A stretch of DNA of 64,000 nucleotides, taken from NCBI GenBank assembly GCA_031296405.1, contig JAVKKH010000010.1, positions 21,407 through 85,406 of the forward strand. The letters are read 5' to 3'. Under the pieces are notes generated by a model. The model ran no database searches and was not told the DNA's origin. It was given only the letters and a program-made list of their open reading frames with translations. The position numbers and the translations under genes are program-made. The DNA comes from Candidatus Tepidifontimicrobium thermophilum (lineage in GTDB: Bacteria; Sysuimicrobiota; Sysuimicrobiia; Sysuimicrobiales; Sysuimicrobiaceae). Within the stretch, counting starts at the first letter, position 1. Every line of letters starts with the position of its first letter. Positions 44,844 to 52,860 of the stretch are shown here, one piece after another.

Positions 44844-44868
44844 AATGAGAACCATTCGCATTTTATCA
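44844..44868 (-). promoter_or_regulatory. Fur-box-like palindrome over extended -10 of fur
   Basis: AATGAGAAC-C-ATTCGCATT (44844-44862) is a 9-1-9 imperfect palindrome (7 of 9 positions match), the spacing of Fur-family boxes. On the minus strand TGATAAAAT (44868-44860) gives an extended -10 that it overlaps. Autoregulation is likely. Confidence 0.55.
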
Positions 44869-44907
44869 CCCGACACAAGCCCGCGCGTGGGGGACAGAGC
44901 CCGATCC

Positions 44908-46443
44908 TTACCGGACCGTGACGGTGATAGTGTGGTAGCCCGTGGCCCCGTCCGGCAGAGGCGGCCGAGGACGGCCGTCCTGGAGGGTCCCCACCCCGTC
45001 CCGAGCCCGGACCTTCAGCACGTACCGGCCCGGTCTGGCGTCCCACAGGGTCGCCCACAGCACCCAGGTGTGCTTGCCCATGGCGGGCTTGACCTGCGCC
45101 CGCCGCCAGGTCCGGCCGTCGTCGAAGCTGACCTCCACCGCGGAGATCCCCCGGTCTCCTGCGTACGCCACCCCACCCACCTCCACAGTCCCCGCGGCTA
45201 CCGCCCCGCCCTCTACCGGAGTGGTGAACTTCGACATGGTCTTCACCACGGCCGCCTCACTCCACCCCTGGGACTCCCAGTAGCCCAGGTGGTCGCGGTC
45301 CGTGAGCTCGATCCGGGTGACCCACTTGGGGTTCTTCATGCCGAACAGCCCCGGGATCACCGCGCGCGCCGGGAACCCGTGGGCCTTGGGGAGGGCTTCG
45401 CCGTTCATCTCGTACGCGAGGAAGCTGTCGGGATCCATCAGGTCCTCGAGGGGGACGGCCGTGTGGTAGCCGTCCGCACACCGGAAGACCACCTTGCGCG
45501 CCTGCGGCCTGGGCCGGGCACGCTCCAGCAGGTCCCGGAACCGCACGCCTTTCCAGACCGCGTTGCCGATCAGGTCCCCGCCCACAGGGTTGCTGATGCA
45601 CTCGAAGGTGTGTGGTCGGCTGTAGCCCGGCAGCGCCTTCAGCTCGTCCAGGCTCAGCCGCAACGGCCGCTCTACCAGGCCCGACACCTCCAGCCGCCAC
45701 CTGCGGGCGTCTACGTCCGGGTCGAAGAAGTTCTTGCTGACGGTGTAAAACTCACGGTTCGGGGTGACCTCAGGGGGGAGCCCACGGATGCGGGTGAACA
45801 GCGACTGCGCCCACGCAAAGCCTCGTTGCAGCCACGCGGCTGCGGCCGAGCCCGCCAGGGCGGCCACCACGAGGCGCGCCCCGCGCCCGAGCAGCTCTCT
45901 TCGGGTCAGGCCGCCGGCTCCCTCAGGACGGCCGTGCACCCGGGAAACAGCCAAAGCAGCGCCGTACATCAGGCTGCCGGCCACCAGCAAGACCGCCGCG
46001 TGGGGCTGAGGGCCGAGCGAGGAGCCTGCCCACCCTCCGCCCGCCGCGGGCAGGAGCCCTGCCGCCCACACCAGCCACGTGAACGCGCTCGCGACGAGCC
46101 ACCGCGTCCAGAAGCTCTCCGTGTCGCGCAGCCACCGGGGGAAAGTCCAGGCGCCAAGGGCGGCCAGCGCGAACACCAGGAGGTTCGCGGCCAGCAGCGC
46201 CAGATGTTTGGCCAGATGGGTCACCCCCAGGTACTTGCGCCCCATCCCCTCAAAGAAGTTCACCACCAGGGCAAACGCCTCTGGAGAAAGGGCCCTGAAA
46301 GCCCGTTCCCCCAAGACTTCCACGGGAGCCCGCACGTCCAGCAGCGGGCGCAGCCACAGCGGGAGCCCGACCGGCACGGGACCCACCACCAGTGCCCCGA
46401 AGGCCAGCCACCCCCAGAACCCACCCCACAGCACCAGGCGCAT
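44908..46443 (-). CDS. Membrane-anchored sulfite-oxidase-family molybdoenzyme
   Basis: A 511-residue protein: residues 1-~170 hold about four membrane helices; residues 181-205 look like a twin-arginine signal (TRRELLGRGARLVVAALAG); from ~215 on it is a sulfite oxidase/YedY (MsrP)-type molybdopterin domain. Seen: Mo-ligand Cys282 in HTFECISNPVGGDLIGNAVWKGVRF, CADGYHTAVPLEDLMD, ARAVIPGLFGMKNPKWVTRIEL, and the Mo-Co dimerisation domain with VEVSFDDGRTWRRA toward the end. The catalytic domain would thus face outward. It may oxidise sulfite or reduce S- or N-oxides; the electron partner is not seen. A possible leaderless promoter is TAGCCT nine bases before the ATG. Confidence 0.83.
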   Translation of the reverse strand: MRLVLWGGFWGWLAFGALVVGPVPVGLPLWLRPLLDVRAPVEVLGERAFRALSPEAFALVVNFFEGMGRKYLGVTHLAKHLALLAANLLVFALAALGAWTFPRWLRDTESFWTRWLVASAFTWLVWAAGLLPAAGGGWAGSSLGPQPHAAVLLVAGSLMYGAALAVSRVHGRPEGAGGLTRRELLGRGARLVVAALAGSAAAAWLQRGFAWAQSLFTRIRGLPPEVTPNREFYTVSKNFFDPDVDARRWRLEVSGLVERPLRLSLDELKALPGYSRPHTFECISNPVGGDLIGNAVWKGVRFRDLLERARPRPQARKVVFRCADGYHTAVPLEDLMDPDSFLAYEMNGEALPKAHGFPARAVIPGLFGMKNPKWVTRIELTDRDHLGYWESQGWSEAAVVKTMSKFTTPVEGGAVAAGTVEVGGVAYAGDRGISAVEVSFDDGRTWRRAQVKPAMGKHTWVLWATLWDARPGRYVLKVRARDGVGTLQDGRPRPPLPDGATGYHTITVTVR

Positions 46444-46488
46444 CTTGGGTTTAGGCTACCGCAGCTGTGTGACGGGCGTTCAACACCC

Positions 46489-46520
46489 CCTCGGGCCGGA
46501 AAAGCCGCACATGCCCGAGG
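46489..46520 (-). repeat. Nested inverted repeat between molybdoenzyme and EamA genes
   Basis: CCTCGGGC (46489-46496) and GCCCGAGG (46513-46520) are perfectly complementary (8 bp), with an inner CGG/CCG stem around AAAAG. There is no following T run, so it may be a Rho-assisted stop, a processing site or an attenuator for the EamA or molybdoenzyme transcript. Confidence 0.5.
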
Positions 46521-46530
46521 CGTTGGAGGC

Positions 46531-47406
46531 CTACCCGAGCAGGACCGCGGCGGTGCCTGCCACGCACACCAGGCTGCCCACCACCAACCCGCTCCCGAGC
46601 TGCTCGTCGCCCCGCAACATCCAACGGCTCAACAGGATCACCAGGAGGACCTGGAGGTTGTACAGGACGGCCACGTTCGCCACCGGGCTCCGTTGCAACC
46701 CTAAGAACAGCAGGAGGATGGCCGCGGTGTTGGCCAGGGCACTGGCCAGCACGTCCGCCCGCCACGGCCGTTCGGAAGCTTGCGGCCGGCTCCACAGAGC
46801 CAGCCAGCCGGTCTGCACGACCAGGGCGGTGAAGGCGCCGATGGCCGCGCCTACAAACGGCGACGGCGTGATCTGAAGGCCTGCCCTCCGGAGGGTGTCG
46901 CCCAGCGCGAACCCCACCGCCCCTCCCACCGCCAGCAGGACACCGACCGGGTCCGCGGGACCCCGGGAGCCCGGGGCCCGCTCCCGCAGGACCAACCACA
47001 GCCCCACGGTGATGAGGGCAGCGCCGACCAGCTGGCCTGGCCTGGGCAGCTCCCGCAGCCCCACTAGGCCGATGAGGGCCGCGAACAGGGTGTTGGACAG
47101 CCGGATGGCCGTGGACCGTGAGGGGCCGATGCGCAGCACGCTCTGGTACGAGAGGTTGCGCCCGGCCACGGTACCGCACAGACCTCCCAGCACAAAGAGC
47201 AGGAAGGACTGAGGGGTGAGCGTCGACAGGGCTCCCCGAGCCCCCTCGAACCCCGCCAGGACGCCGAACACGACCACGTTGGTGACGATACTCACAAACA
47301 CCCCGGCCTCTGGGGCCACGGGGTTCGGGCCCACCATGAACCGCCGCGACAGCACCGTAGCCAGGGCAAAGGCCACCGCGGCGAGCAGCGCAAAGAGTTC
47401 TCCCAT
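46531..47406 (-). CDS. EamA/DMT-family transporter
   Basis: Inner-membrane drug/metabolite transporter, 291 residues, ten helices as two EamA repeats. Seen: GELFALLAAVAFALATVLSRRFM as helix 1, GTVAGRNLSYQSVLRIGPSRSTAIRLSNTLFAALIGL at the end of repeat one, and VAVLYNLQVLLVILLSRWMLRGDE at the end of repeat two. Such proteins export amino acids, purines or other metabolites; no substrate can be read. Start: ATG at 47406 is weakly served (GGAAAG 13 bases upstream). Confidence 0.82.
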   Translation of the reverse strand: MGELFALLAAVAFALATVLSRRFMVGPNPVAPEAGVFVSIVTNVVVFGVLAGFEGARGALSTLTPQSFLLFVLGGLCGTVAGRNLSYQSVLRIGPSRSTAIRLSNTLFAALIGLVGLRELPRPGQLVGAALITVGLWLVLRERAPGSRGPADPVGVLLAVGGAVGFALGDTLRRAGLQITPSPFVGAAIGAFTALVVQTGWLALWSRPQASERPWRADVLASALANTAAILLLFLGLQRSPVANVAVLYNLQVLLVILLSRWMLRGDEQLGSGLVVGSLVCVAGTAAVLLG

Positions 47407-47756
47407 GACGGGGACCGCTTTCCATCTTGCCACATCCTGTCCCCTGCCCCTTCGGACCCGAGAGGGCTCCAGGGGCCCTTTCGGTGGTGTAAAAAGAAAA
47501 CGAGCGGACCTGCGGGCTGTGCGAGGGCCGGAGCAGGACCAGCCTTCGCCAGGGTCGGGGCGCTGGCGCCCGACGGGAAACCGACGCACGCGCGTGGATT
47601 CACCCTGCGTCCGCCCCGGCCTAGCTTTGCCGGGTCGCCGTCACCTGGGGCGTGGCCCTCCAGCACGCCAGCGCAGCGTTCGCGCCCCGCACGGGCCTTT
47701 CGCCTGCGTGCGGGCGGTGACCGTGGCCACCGCGGCCGCTGGAGGAGGGAAGGACG
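47407..47756. other. Gene-free 350 bases, divergent region
   Basis: Upstream of both the EamA gene (-) and the exported cassette (+). I see no ORF worth calling. It has an A-rich patch (GTAAAAAGAAAACG, 47491-47504) and a GC-rich hairpin, TCGGGGCGC/GCGCCCGA with one bulged G (47555-47573), without a T run. GGAGGAGGGAAGG precedes the ATG at 47757. Promoters for the cassette probably lie here but none is clear. Confidence 0.5.
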
Positions 47757-49151
47757 ATGAGGAACTTCTGGGCTCTGCTCGCGGCCTTGCCTCTCAGTCT
47801 CGCCGCTCTGCCCGGTTCGCGCGGGGCCGCTGAGGCAGTGTTCCGGAAGGCCGCCGAGCTGCGGGAACCTTCCGCGCAGGTCCGTAAGGCGGCGCTGTTC
47901 CCAGACGGGAGGGTCGCGTACTACTGGGAGCGCACGCGCCCGCCCACGGACCAGGAGAAGGATCGTCGGGCGGCCTGGTTCGATGCCGAGTGGGAAAGGT
48001 TCCGCCGACAGGCCGAGCAGGACGGGATTCCCCAGATCGAGCGGAGCAGCGAACACATGGCTCGCAAGCTGGAGGAGGAGGCCGCGAAGCAACCGGTGGT
48101 GGTGCGGCCCCTGTTTGCCTTCCTCTCCGCCGCTTTCCGGGGTCTGCCGGCCTGGCTGCGGTGGGTGATAGACCTGACCTTGCCGGTCGCGCGGCGACAC
48201 TTCATCAACCAGCCCGTGGTGGTCGAGGCAGGCCTCCGGATGTGGGATCCCAGCGGCAAGACCGCGGGGCTGTTGCCGGTGGACGTGCCGGGCCTGTACG
48301 GCGAGGAGAGCTGGGCCCGCTTCCCGGCCGACGAACTCCACCTGCGGGCCTCACCCGACGGGAAGTACGTCGCGCTGGAGACCGCGGAGGAGGCGTTCGT
48401 CCTGTTCGAGCTGGCGCGTTCGGCCCTCTCGCCCAGGGCCCGGGTTCGCGGTGGTTCGCCTCTGGGGTGGTCTCCCGACGGGCGGCTGCTGTTCGTGACG
48501 CGGTCGGTGGACGGCAGAGAGTTCATCGCCGTCCACGCCGCCGATGACCTGCGGGAACTGGCCCGGTGCCCCGCGGACTTCGACCGCCGGCTCATGGGTA
48601 CCGCCAGCAGCTCAGCCATCATCCAGGACGTCGCCATCGCAGAGGACCGCCTGGCGGTGGCGTTGTTCACCGACCTGGGGGTGTGCCGGCTGCCCGCTGG
48701 TTCCCTGGCGCTCCCTGACCCGGCGACGCTGCGCCGGATCGGACCTCCAAGAGGCCTGGTCTTCGCCCAGAATCGCCCGACGCTGTACGTGGCCAGCCTG
48801 CGCGGCCTTGCCGTGATAGACCCCGACACCTTCGCGGTCCTCGACCAGTATCTCCTGCCGCCCGCCTCGGACTTCGACTTCCAGCGCCTGGCCGGGGTTT
48901 CGCCCGACGGACGCTACGTCGCTGCCCTGCACGGGAGGGAGCGGCTGGGTGGCTGGGCCACCCTGTTCGTCTGGGACGTGGCCCAGCGGCGCATCGTGCA
49001 GAGGATCGGCACGCAACCGGGGCGGATGCTGGACACGATTTCCTCGGGGTTCCGGTTCATCTATCCGCCGGCGCAACTGACCCGCGACTGGCGGTACCTG
49101 CTCGTGGTCCGACAGGACGGCGTGCTGGAGCTCTACCACAGGACACCTTGA
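47757..49151 (+). CDS. Exported beta-propeller protein, cassette gene 1
   Basis: Secreted or periplasmic protein of 464 residues, signal peptide MRNFWALLAALPLSLAALPGSRG. A helical, charged stretch (~60-110, with RPPTDQEKDRRAAWFDAEWERFRRQ) precedes a region of about 300 residues with repeated SPDG turns: SPDGKYVALE, SPDGRLLFVT and SPDGRYVAAL, plus LYVASLRGLAVIDPDT, the pattern of WD40/PD40-like beta-propellers. No catalytic motif is visible. Start: ATG at 47757 with GGAGGAGGGAAGG. First of five consecutive exported proteins; 14 bases separate it from the next. Function unknown. Confidence 0.75.
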   Translation: MRNFWALLAALPLSLAALPGSRGAAEAVFRKAAELREPSAQVRKAALFPDGRVAYYWERTRPPTDQEKDRRAAWFDAEWERFRRQAEQDGIPQIERSSEHMARKLEEEAAKQPVVVRPLFAFLSAAFRGLPAWLRWVIDLTLPVARRHFINQPVVVEAGLRMWDPSGKTAGLLPVDVPGLYGEESWARFPADELHLRASPDGKYVALETAEEAFVLFELARSALSPRARVRGGSPLGWSPDGRLLFVTRSVDGREFIAVHAADDLRELARCPADFDRRLMGTASSSAIIQDVAIAEDRLAVALFTDLGVCRLPAGSLALPDPATLRRIGPPRGLVFAQNRPTLYVASLRGLAVIDPDTFAVLDQYLLPPASDFDFQRLAGVSPDGRYVAALHGRERLGGWATLFVWDVAQRRIVQRIGTQPGRMLDTISSGFRFIYPPAQLTRDWRYLLVVRQDGVLELYHRTP

Positions 49152-49165
49152 GGGGGTGAAACGGG

Positions 49166-50605
49166 ATGCGTCCTGGAATGCGCAGGACGGCCACCGTCCT
49201 CTTCCTGGTGATGACGCCCCTGGTGACCCTCTCACCATCCGGCGCGGCCCAGCAGGTCGCCTACCACCGTGTGGCGCCAAAGATCTACGTTCCCTTCGAC
49301 CCCAACACCGTCAGGGTGGTCCACCAGAGCGCTCGCCTGTTCACCGTGGAAGTCCCCCACGGCGGGTACGCTTTCGCTCCCAGGATCGCGCCCTTCGGAG
49401 ACGCCATCGTCTTCATACCGGCCGCGAGTACCCTCGCCTTCACCTCCGTGTTCCTCGAGCCGGTCAGGCTGCTCCGGATCCCTGGGGACGCGGCGTCGCC
49501 CCCCGCGGAGGTGAAGGGGTTTGCGGGGGGAGGCCCAGACGCGTTCTCCTTCGACCGCCAGACGCGCACGATCGCCTTCACCTGCCATATCGAGAGACGT
49601 GACCCGAAACAGGCAGAGACGGAAATCTGTGTCGTGCGCAGGGACGGGACCGGGCTGCGCCGCCTGACCCGGCCCCTTCGGAGCGATGAAAGTGAACATA
49701 ACCACGCCGCAGCCCCCGCGATCAGCGAGGACGGCAGCTTCGTCGTCTACCGCAGGCAGTACGCCGGGTACCTGGGGACTGTGCGAAGCGACGGCACCGG
49801 GCTGCGCGCGCTCGTGCACCAAGCGGGCGGGCTCACCCCCGTGGTGCTGACGCGCCGGGCTGTGTTTTACGAGAGAGGCGGGCAGGTGTGGCGGGCGGGG
49901 CTCGATGGCGGAGGTCAGCGGCAGCTGACCCGGGAGCGCGGGGAAATTGGTGGCCTAACCGCCGACCGGGATGGGACGAGGGTCGCCTACCTGGTAAAGG
50001 AAAGCGGCCAGCCCGCGGCGCTCAAGGTTGTGGACGGGTTGAGCGGGGCCCCTGTCTTCACCCTGCAGGGAGTGGGGGGGCTGGTGCGGCTCAGCGGGGA
50101 CGGCCGACGCCTGCTTTTCAGCCGCCGGCGTCCGGACAGGCTCGGGCTTTACGTGATGGATCTGCGCACCAGGGACGTCCTTGAGGTCAGCGAGGGGGTC
50201 CGTGGTGTGGAGGAGCAGGCAGACCTCAACGACACGGGGGAAGTGGTGGTGATGGTGAAGGGCGAGGGTCCCCCTCTGGTGGTGGCGTTCCTCCAGGACG
50301 AGACTCCACCTTTCCTCACAGTGGAAGCGCCGAGGCAGGGCACCACCGTCCGCGGGGAGTCCGTCAGCGTGGTGGTGACGTACCGCGACCGGGCTGTGGT
50401 GAGCGGGGTGGACCCGCAGGCCCTGCGGGTCTTCCTGAACGGCCGTGACGTCTCCGACCGGCTCCGAAAAGAACCGGACCGCGCCACCGGGCAACTTGAC
50501 AGGCGGCTGCTTCAAGAGGGGGAGAATGTCCTCGAGGCACGGGTCGCCGACCGGGCAGGCAACGAAGTCCGCCAGGTAGTGCGGTTCCGCTTCCAGGCAC
50601 CATGA
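49166..50605 (+). CDS. Exported TolB-like propeller with Ig-like tail, cassette gene 2
   Basis: Exported protein of 479 residues with a signal peptide (MRRTATVLFLVMTPLVTLSPSGAAQ). Residues ~65-370 carry PD40/TolB-type repeats: AISEDGSFVVYRR, TADRDGTRVAYL, RLSGDGRRLLFSRR and ICVVRRDGTGLRRLTR. The last ~100 residues start with DETPPFLTVEAPRQGTTVRGESVSVVV and look like an Ig/cadherin-like beta-sandwich ending in DRAGNEVRQVVRFRF. Start: ATG at 49166 after AGGGGGTG; a second ATG 12 bases later is possible. It could bind a surface or extracellular ligand. The next gene overlaps by ATGA (50602-50605). Confidence 0.75.
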   Translation: MRPGMRRTATVLFLVMTPLVTLSPSGAAQQVAYHRVAPKIYVPFDPNTVRVVHQSARLFTVEVPHGGYAFAPRIAPFGDAIVFIPAASTLAFTSVFLEPVRLLRIPGDAASPPAEVKGFAGGGPDAFSFDRQTRTIAFTCHIERRDPKQAETEICVVRRDGTGLRRLTRPLRSDESEHNHAAAPAISEDGSFVVYRRQYAGYLGTVRSDGTGLRALVHQAGGLTPVVLTRRAVFYERGGQVWRAGLDGGGQRQLTRERGEIGGLTADRDGTRVAYLVKESGQPAALKVVDGLSGAPVFTLQGVGGLVRLSGDGRRLLFSRRRPDRLGLYVMDLRTRDVLEVSEGVRGVEEQADLNDTGEVVVMVKGEGPPLVVAFLQDETPPFLTVEAPRQGTTVRGESVSVVVTYRDRAVVSGVDPQALRVFLNGRDVSDRLRKEPDRATGQLDRRLLQEGENVLEARVADRAGNEVRQVVRFRFQAP

Positions 50606-51063
50606 GGGCCAGCTTCCTCCTCGCACTAATGGTGTGGCTGGCGGCGGCCTGGCCGCCGTCTACCGCGGCGCTGGCGGAGCTGCGTGTCACGGGAGGGACC
50701 GCGGGCGCAGAGCAGCGGCTGGTGGTCTTCGAGGACGGCCTTGCCCGCGTGGAACTGTCCGCAAGGGGGGCCGTTCACGAGACGCTCTGCGCTCGGCTGG
50801 AGGAGGGCAAGCTGGGGGAGATCCGGCGTGCCCTGGAGGCTGCGGGGTTCGAGTACCTCCAGCGGGAGTATGTGCCTGCCCGTCCCGTGTACGACGGTTA
50901 CGCGTACTCCGTCGCTTACCGGGGGGCCACGGTCCGGGCCGTGGACCCCCTTGAAGACGCAGCGCCCCCAGGCCTCCGCGCGGTGATCCGTCTGCTACAG
51001 GGGGTCTTGCAGTCCGTGCGGGCGGACGGAAGGGGCTGTGGCGAGTTCCTCCCGGGGAGGTGA
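50602..51063 (+). CDS. Small exported protein, cassette gene 3
   Basis: Exported protein of 153 residues: signal peptide MRASFLLALMVWLAAAWPPSTAALA, then a compact ~125-residue domain: ELRVTGGTAGAEQRLVVFEDG, VELSARGAVHETLCARLEEGKLGEIRRALEAAGFEYL, DGYAYSVAYRGATVRAVD and a final helix PPGLRAVIRLLQGVLQSV. This strand-helix-strand-strand-helix order recalls emfourin/protealysin-type protease inhibitors, but I make that link from pattern alone and with low confidence. Two Cys (one mid-domain, one near the end) could pair. Coupled to gene 2 by ATGA; gene 4 follows after 5 bases. Confidence 0.65.
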   Translation: MRASFLLALMVWLAAAWPPSTAALAELRVTGGTAGAEQRLVVFEDGLARVELSARGAVHETLCARLEEGKLGEIRRALEAAGFEYLQREYVPARPVYDGYAYSVAYRGATVRAVDPLEDAAPPGLRAVIRLLQGVLQSVRADGRGCGEFLPGR

Positions 51064-51068
51064 GGTCC

Positions 51069-51902
51069 GTGCGTGCATCGTGGGTCCGGGGCGGCGTCCT
51101 GCTGGCGGCGGTGATCGTTTTGGGCGCCGCGTCAGCGGCCTCTGCGGACGCCGTCCTACGGTACCGCGGTTCAGACGGCTCGCGCCTGGCGCTTTCCTTC
51201 GCGCCGGGCAGGATGCGGGTGGACGCCAACTTCTCGGACCGGTCCGCCAGCCTCCTGTACGACCAGGGGAAGCGGACCCTGTGGATCGTGGACCACGACC
51301 GCCGCTCCTACCTGGAGATCCGCGAACGCCAGATCCGCCAGTTCCGGGAGGCCCGACGCCAGCTGGAGGCGCGGCTGCAGCAGCTGCCCCCCGCGGCGCG
51401 GGCTCAGGTGGAGGCCATGCTGACTGCCCCGGGGTTCACGCGCATCCCCAGCGTGCCCGCCCAGCCCTGCGAGAGCCCGAAGGTCGTTGGCATCGAGCTC
51501 GTCCGCGGACTGCGGGCGCGGGTGGTGGACGGATGCAAGACCCTGGTGCGGCAGGAATGGGCAACCTGCCGCTTCTGGGTCGTCCACGGGGAGGAGCTCA
51601 GGCTCACCCTCTCAGACTTCCAGGTCCTGGAGGGCTTCCTGGCCTTCTACTGGGAGCTCCTCGGAGTCCTGGGCGCGCCCCAGCTGATCGAGGACAGCTC
51701 GCTGCTGCTTCAGCCCAGAGCTCGCACTCTCCGGGATCCGGTCTTCACCTTCCCGGTGGTGGTGAAGTTCGCCGTCGTGCAGGACGGGAGGGAGCTCACC
51801 ACGGTCGTCCTCGACACGGTTTCTTCAGAGCCGCTGCCCGGGGAGAGGTTCGCGGTCCCAGCCGGGTACGCGAAGGTGGAGCTCCCCGCGCCGGGGAGGT
51901 GA
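51069..51902 (+). CDS. Exported DUF4412-like protein, cassette gene 4
   Basis: Exported protein of 277 residues: signal peptide up to AASAASA, then VLRYRGSDGSRLALSFAPGRMRVDANFSDRSASLLYDQGKRTLWIVDHDRRSYLEI, which has the pattern of DUF4412-type beta-rich exported proteins (the stored 'GRMRVD ... yd ... kt ... id ... ksY' rhythm). An amphipathic helix with REARRQLEARLQQLPPAARAQVEAML (near 95-120) follows, as in that family. The C-terminal half has three Cys and a strand-rich region. Start: GTG at 51069 with GGGGAGG eight bases upstream; a GTG at 51060 lies within that site. Function unknown. Confidence 0.65.
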   Translation: MRASWVRGGVLLAAVIVLGAASAASADAVLRYRGSDGSRLALSFAPGRMRVDANFSDRSASLLYDQGKRTLWIVDHDRRSYLEIRERQIRQFREARRQLEARLQQLPPAARAQVEAMLTAPGFTRIPSVPAQPCESPKVVGIELVRGLRARVVDGCKTLVRQEWATCRFWVVHGEELRLTLSDFQVLEGFLAFYWELLGVLGAPQLIEDSSLLLQPRARTLRDPVFTFPVVVKFAVVQDGRELTTVVLDTVSSEPLPGERFAVPAGYAKVELPAPGR

Positions 51903-51969
51903 GAAGGGGGTCGCCACGGGCTACCGTCAGCATCGCGGCCTCAGGGGACGCGGCCAAGGGGACTGCCGC

Positions 51970-52860
51970 GTGGCAGCGGCGACCGTGCTCGGAGCTGGGG
52001 TCCGGCTCGCTACCGCCGTGCTCCTGGCGGCGGGCGTCCTGTGGGGGGCAGCAGCTTCCGCCGTCCGGTCAGACGCACTGGCTCTCCTAATGGTCGCGCC
52101 CCCTGAAGTCGCCCAGGGGGCAGCCTTCCGGATCGAAGTCGCGGTCGCGGAGCGGGCCCGCGTGCGTGCCACCGCCGGTGACCGCGCCCTGCTCCTGTAC
52201 CGCACCGCCACCGGGTTCCGCGGCTTCGCAGGCACCGATCCCACAACACCTCCCGGAAAGCTGGCGGTACGGGTGCGGGTGGAGCTCCGGGGTCGCGAGC
52301 TCTCCCTTGTCCGCACGGTGAGGGTCCGGCCGGCTCGGTTTGCCATCCGCTACCTCCGCGTGCCGCCGGAGCTGCTTGACCCGCGTCTAGCCGCCTACGA
52401 ACGCCGGCGCGTCCTCGCGGCTACCTCCGCCCCGCTCCCACGCCCCCTGTGGGAGGGCCCCTTCCGGCTGCCGGTGGGGGGCCCTGTAGCTTCCCCCTAC
52501 GGCGTGCGCAGCGTGTACAACGGCCAGGCCCGCGGCCACCACCTGGGCGTGGACATCCGCGCCGCTGCGGGCACGCCGGTGCAGGCCGCCCACGACGGTG
52601 TGGTGGTGCTGGCGGAGCGACTCCCCCTGGGCGGCAACACGGTCATCGTGGACCACGGGGCAGGCGTGTTCACCTCCTACGTGCACCTCCAGTCCCTGGC
52701 AGTTTCCGTGGGAGCACGTCTTCGGCAGGGCCAGGTGGTGGGCTCCGTGGGCTCCACCGGGCTCAGCACAGCGCCGCACCTCCACTGGGCGGTACGGGTG
52801 AACGGCGTCCTCGTGGATCCGCTGCAGTGGATCCGCGGTGGCCTGGTGAGCGGGCCCTAA
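51970..52860 (+). CDS. M23 (LytM-type) metallopeptidase, cassette gene 5
   Basis: Exported peptidoglycan endopeptidase of 296 residues. A signal peptide precedes SAVRSDALALLMVAPPEVAQG; a beta-rich N-terminal domain (~40-135) is followed by the LytM domain (~165-290). Seen: zinc ligands in GHHLGVDIRAAAGTPV (H and D) and APHLHWAVRVNG (HxH), with YVHLQSL in between; so the site is complete and it is likely active. Start: GTG at 51970 with AAGGGG nine bases upstream. It closes the exported cassette after a 67-base gap, suggesting that the cassette acts at the cell wall or outer surface. Confidence 0.85.
   Translation: MAAATVLGAGVRLATAVLLAAGVLWGAAASAVRSDALALLMVAPPEVAQGAAFRIEVAVAERARVRATAGDRALLLYRTATGFRGFAGTDPTTPPGKLAVRVRVELRGRELSLVRTVRVRPARFAIRYLRVPPELLDPRLAAYERRRVLAATSAPLPRPLWEGPFRLPVGGPVASPYGVRSVYNGQARGHHLGVDIRAAAGTPVQAAHDGVVVLAERLPLGGNTVIVDHGAGVFTSYVHLQSLAVSVGARLRQGQVVGSVGSTGLSTAPHLHWAVRVNGVLVDPLQWIRGGLVSGP

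Noticed and set aside
47530..47550. Cobalamin-box-like AGCAGGACCAGCC
   Set aside because: It needs gaps to match the B12 box and lacks all other conserved parts of the riboswitch.
47560..47700. Possible c-di-GMP (GEMM-I)-like riboswitch on the minus strand (GGCAAAGCTAGGCCGG)
   Set aside because: Only a short stretch resembles the GEMM core; the ACGCAAAGC block, tetraloop receptor and required helices are not present.
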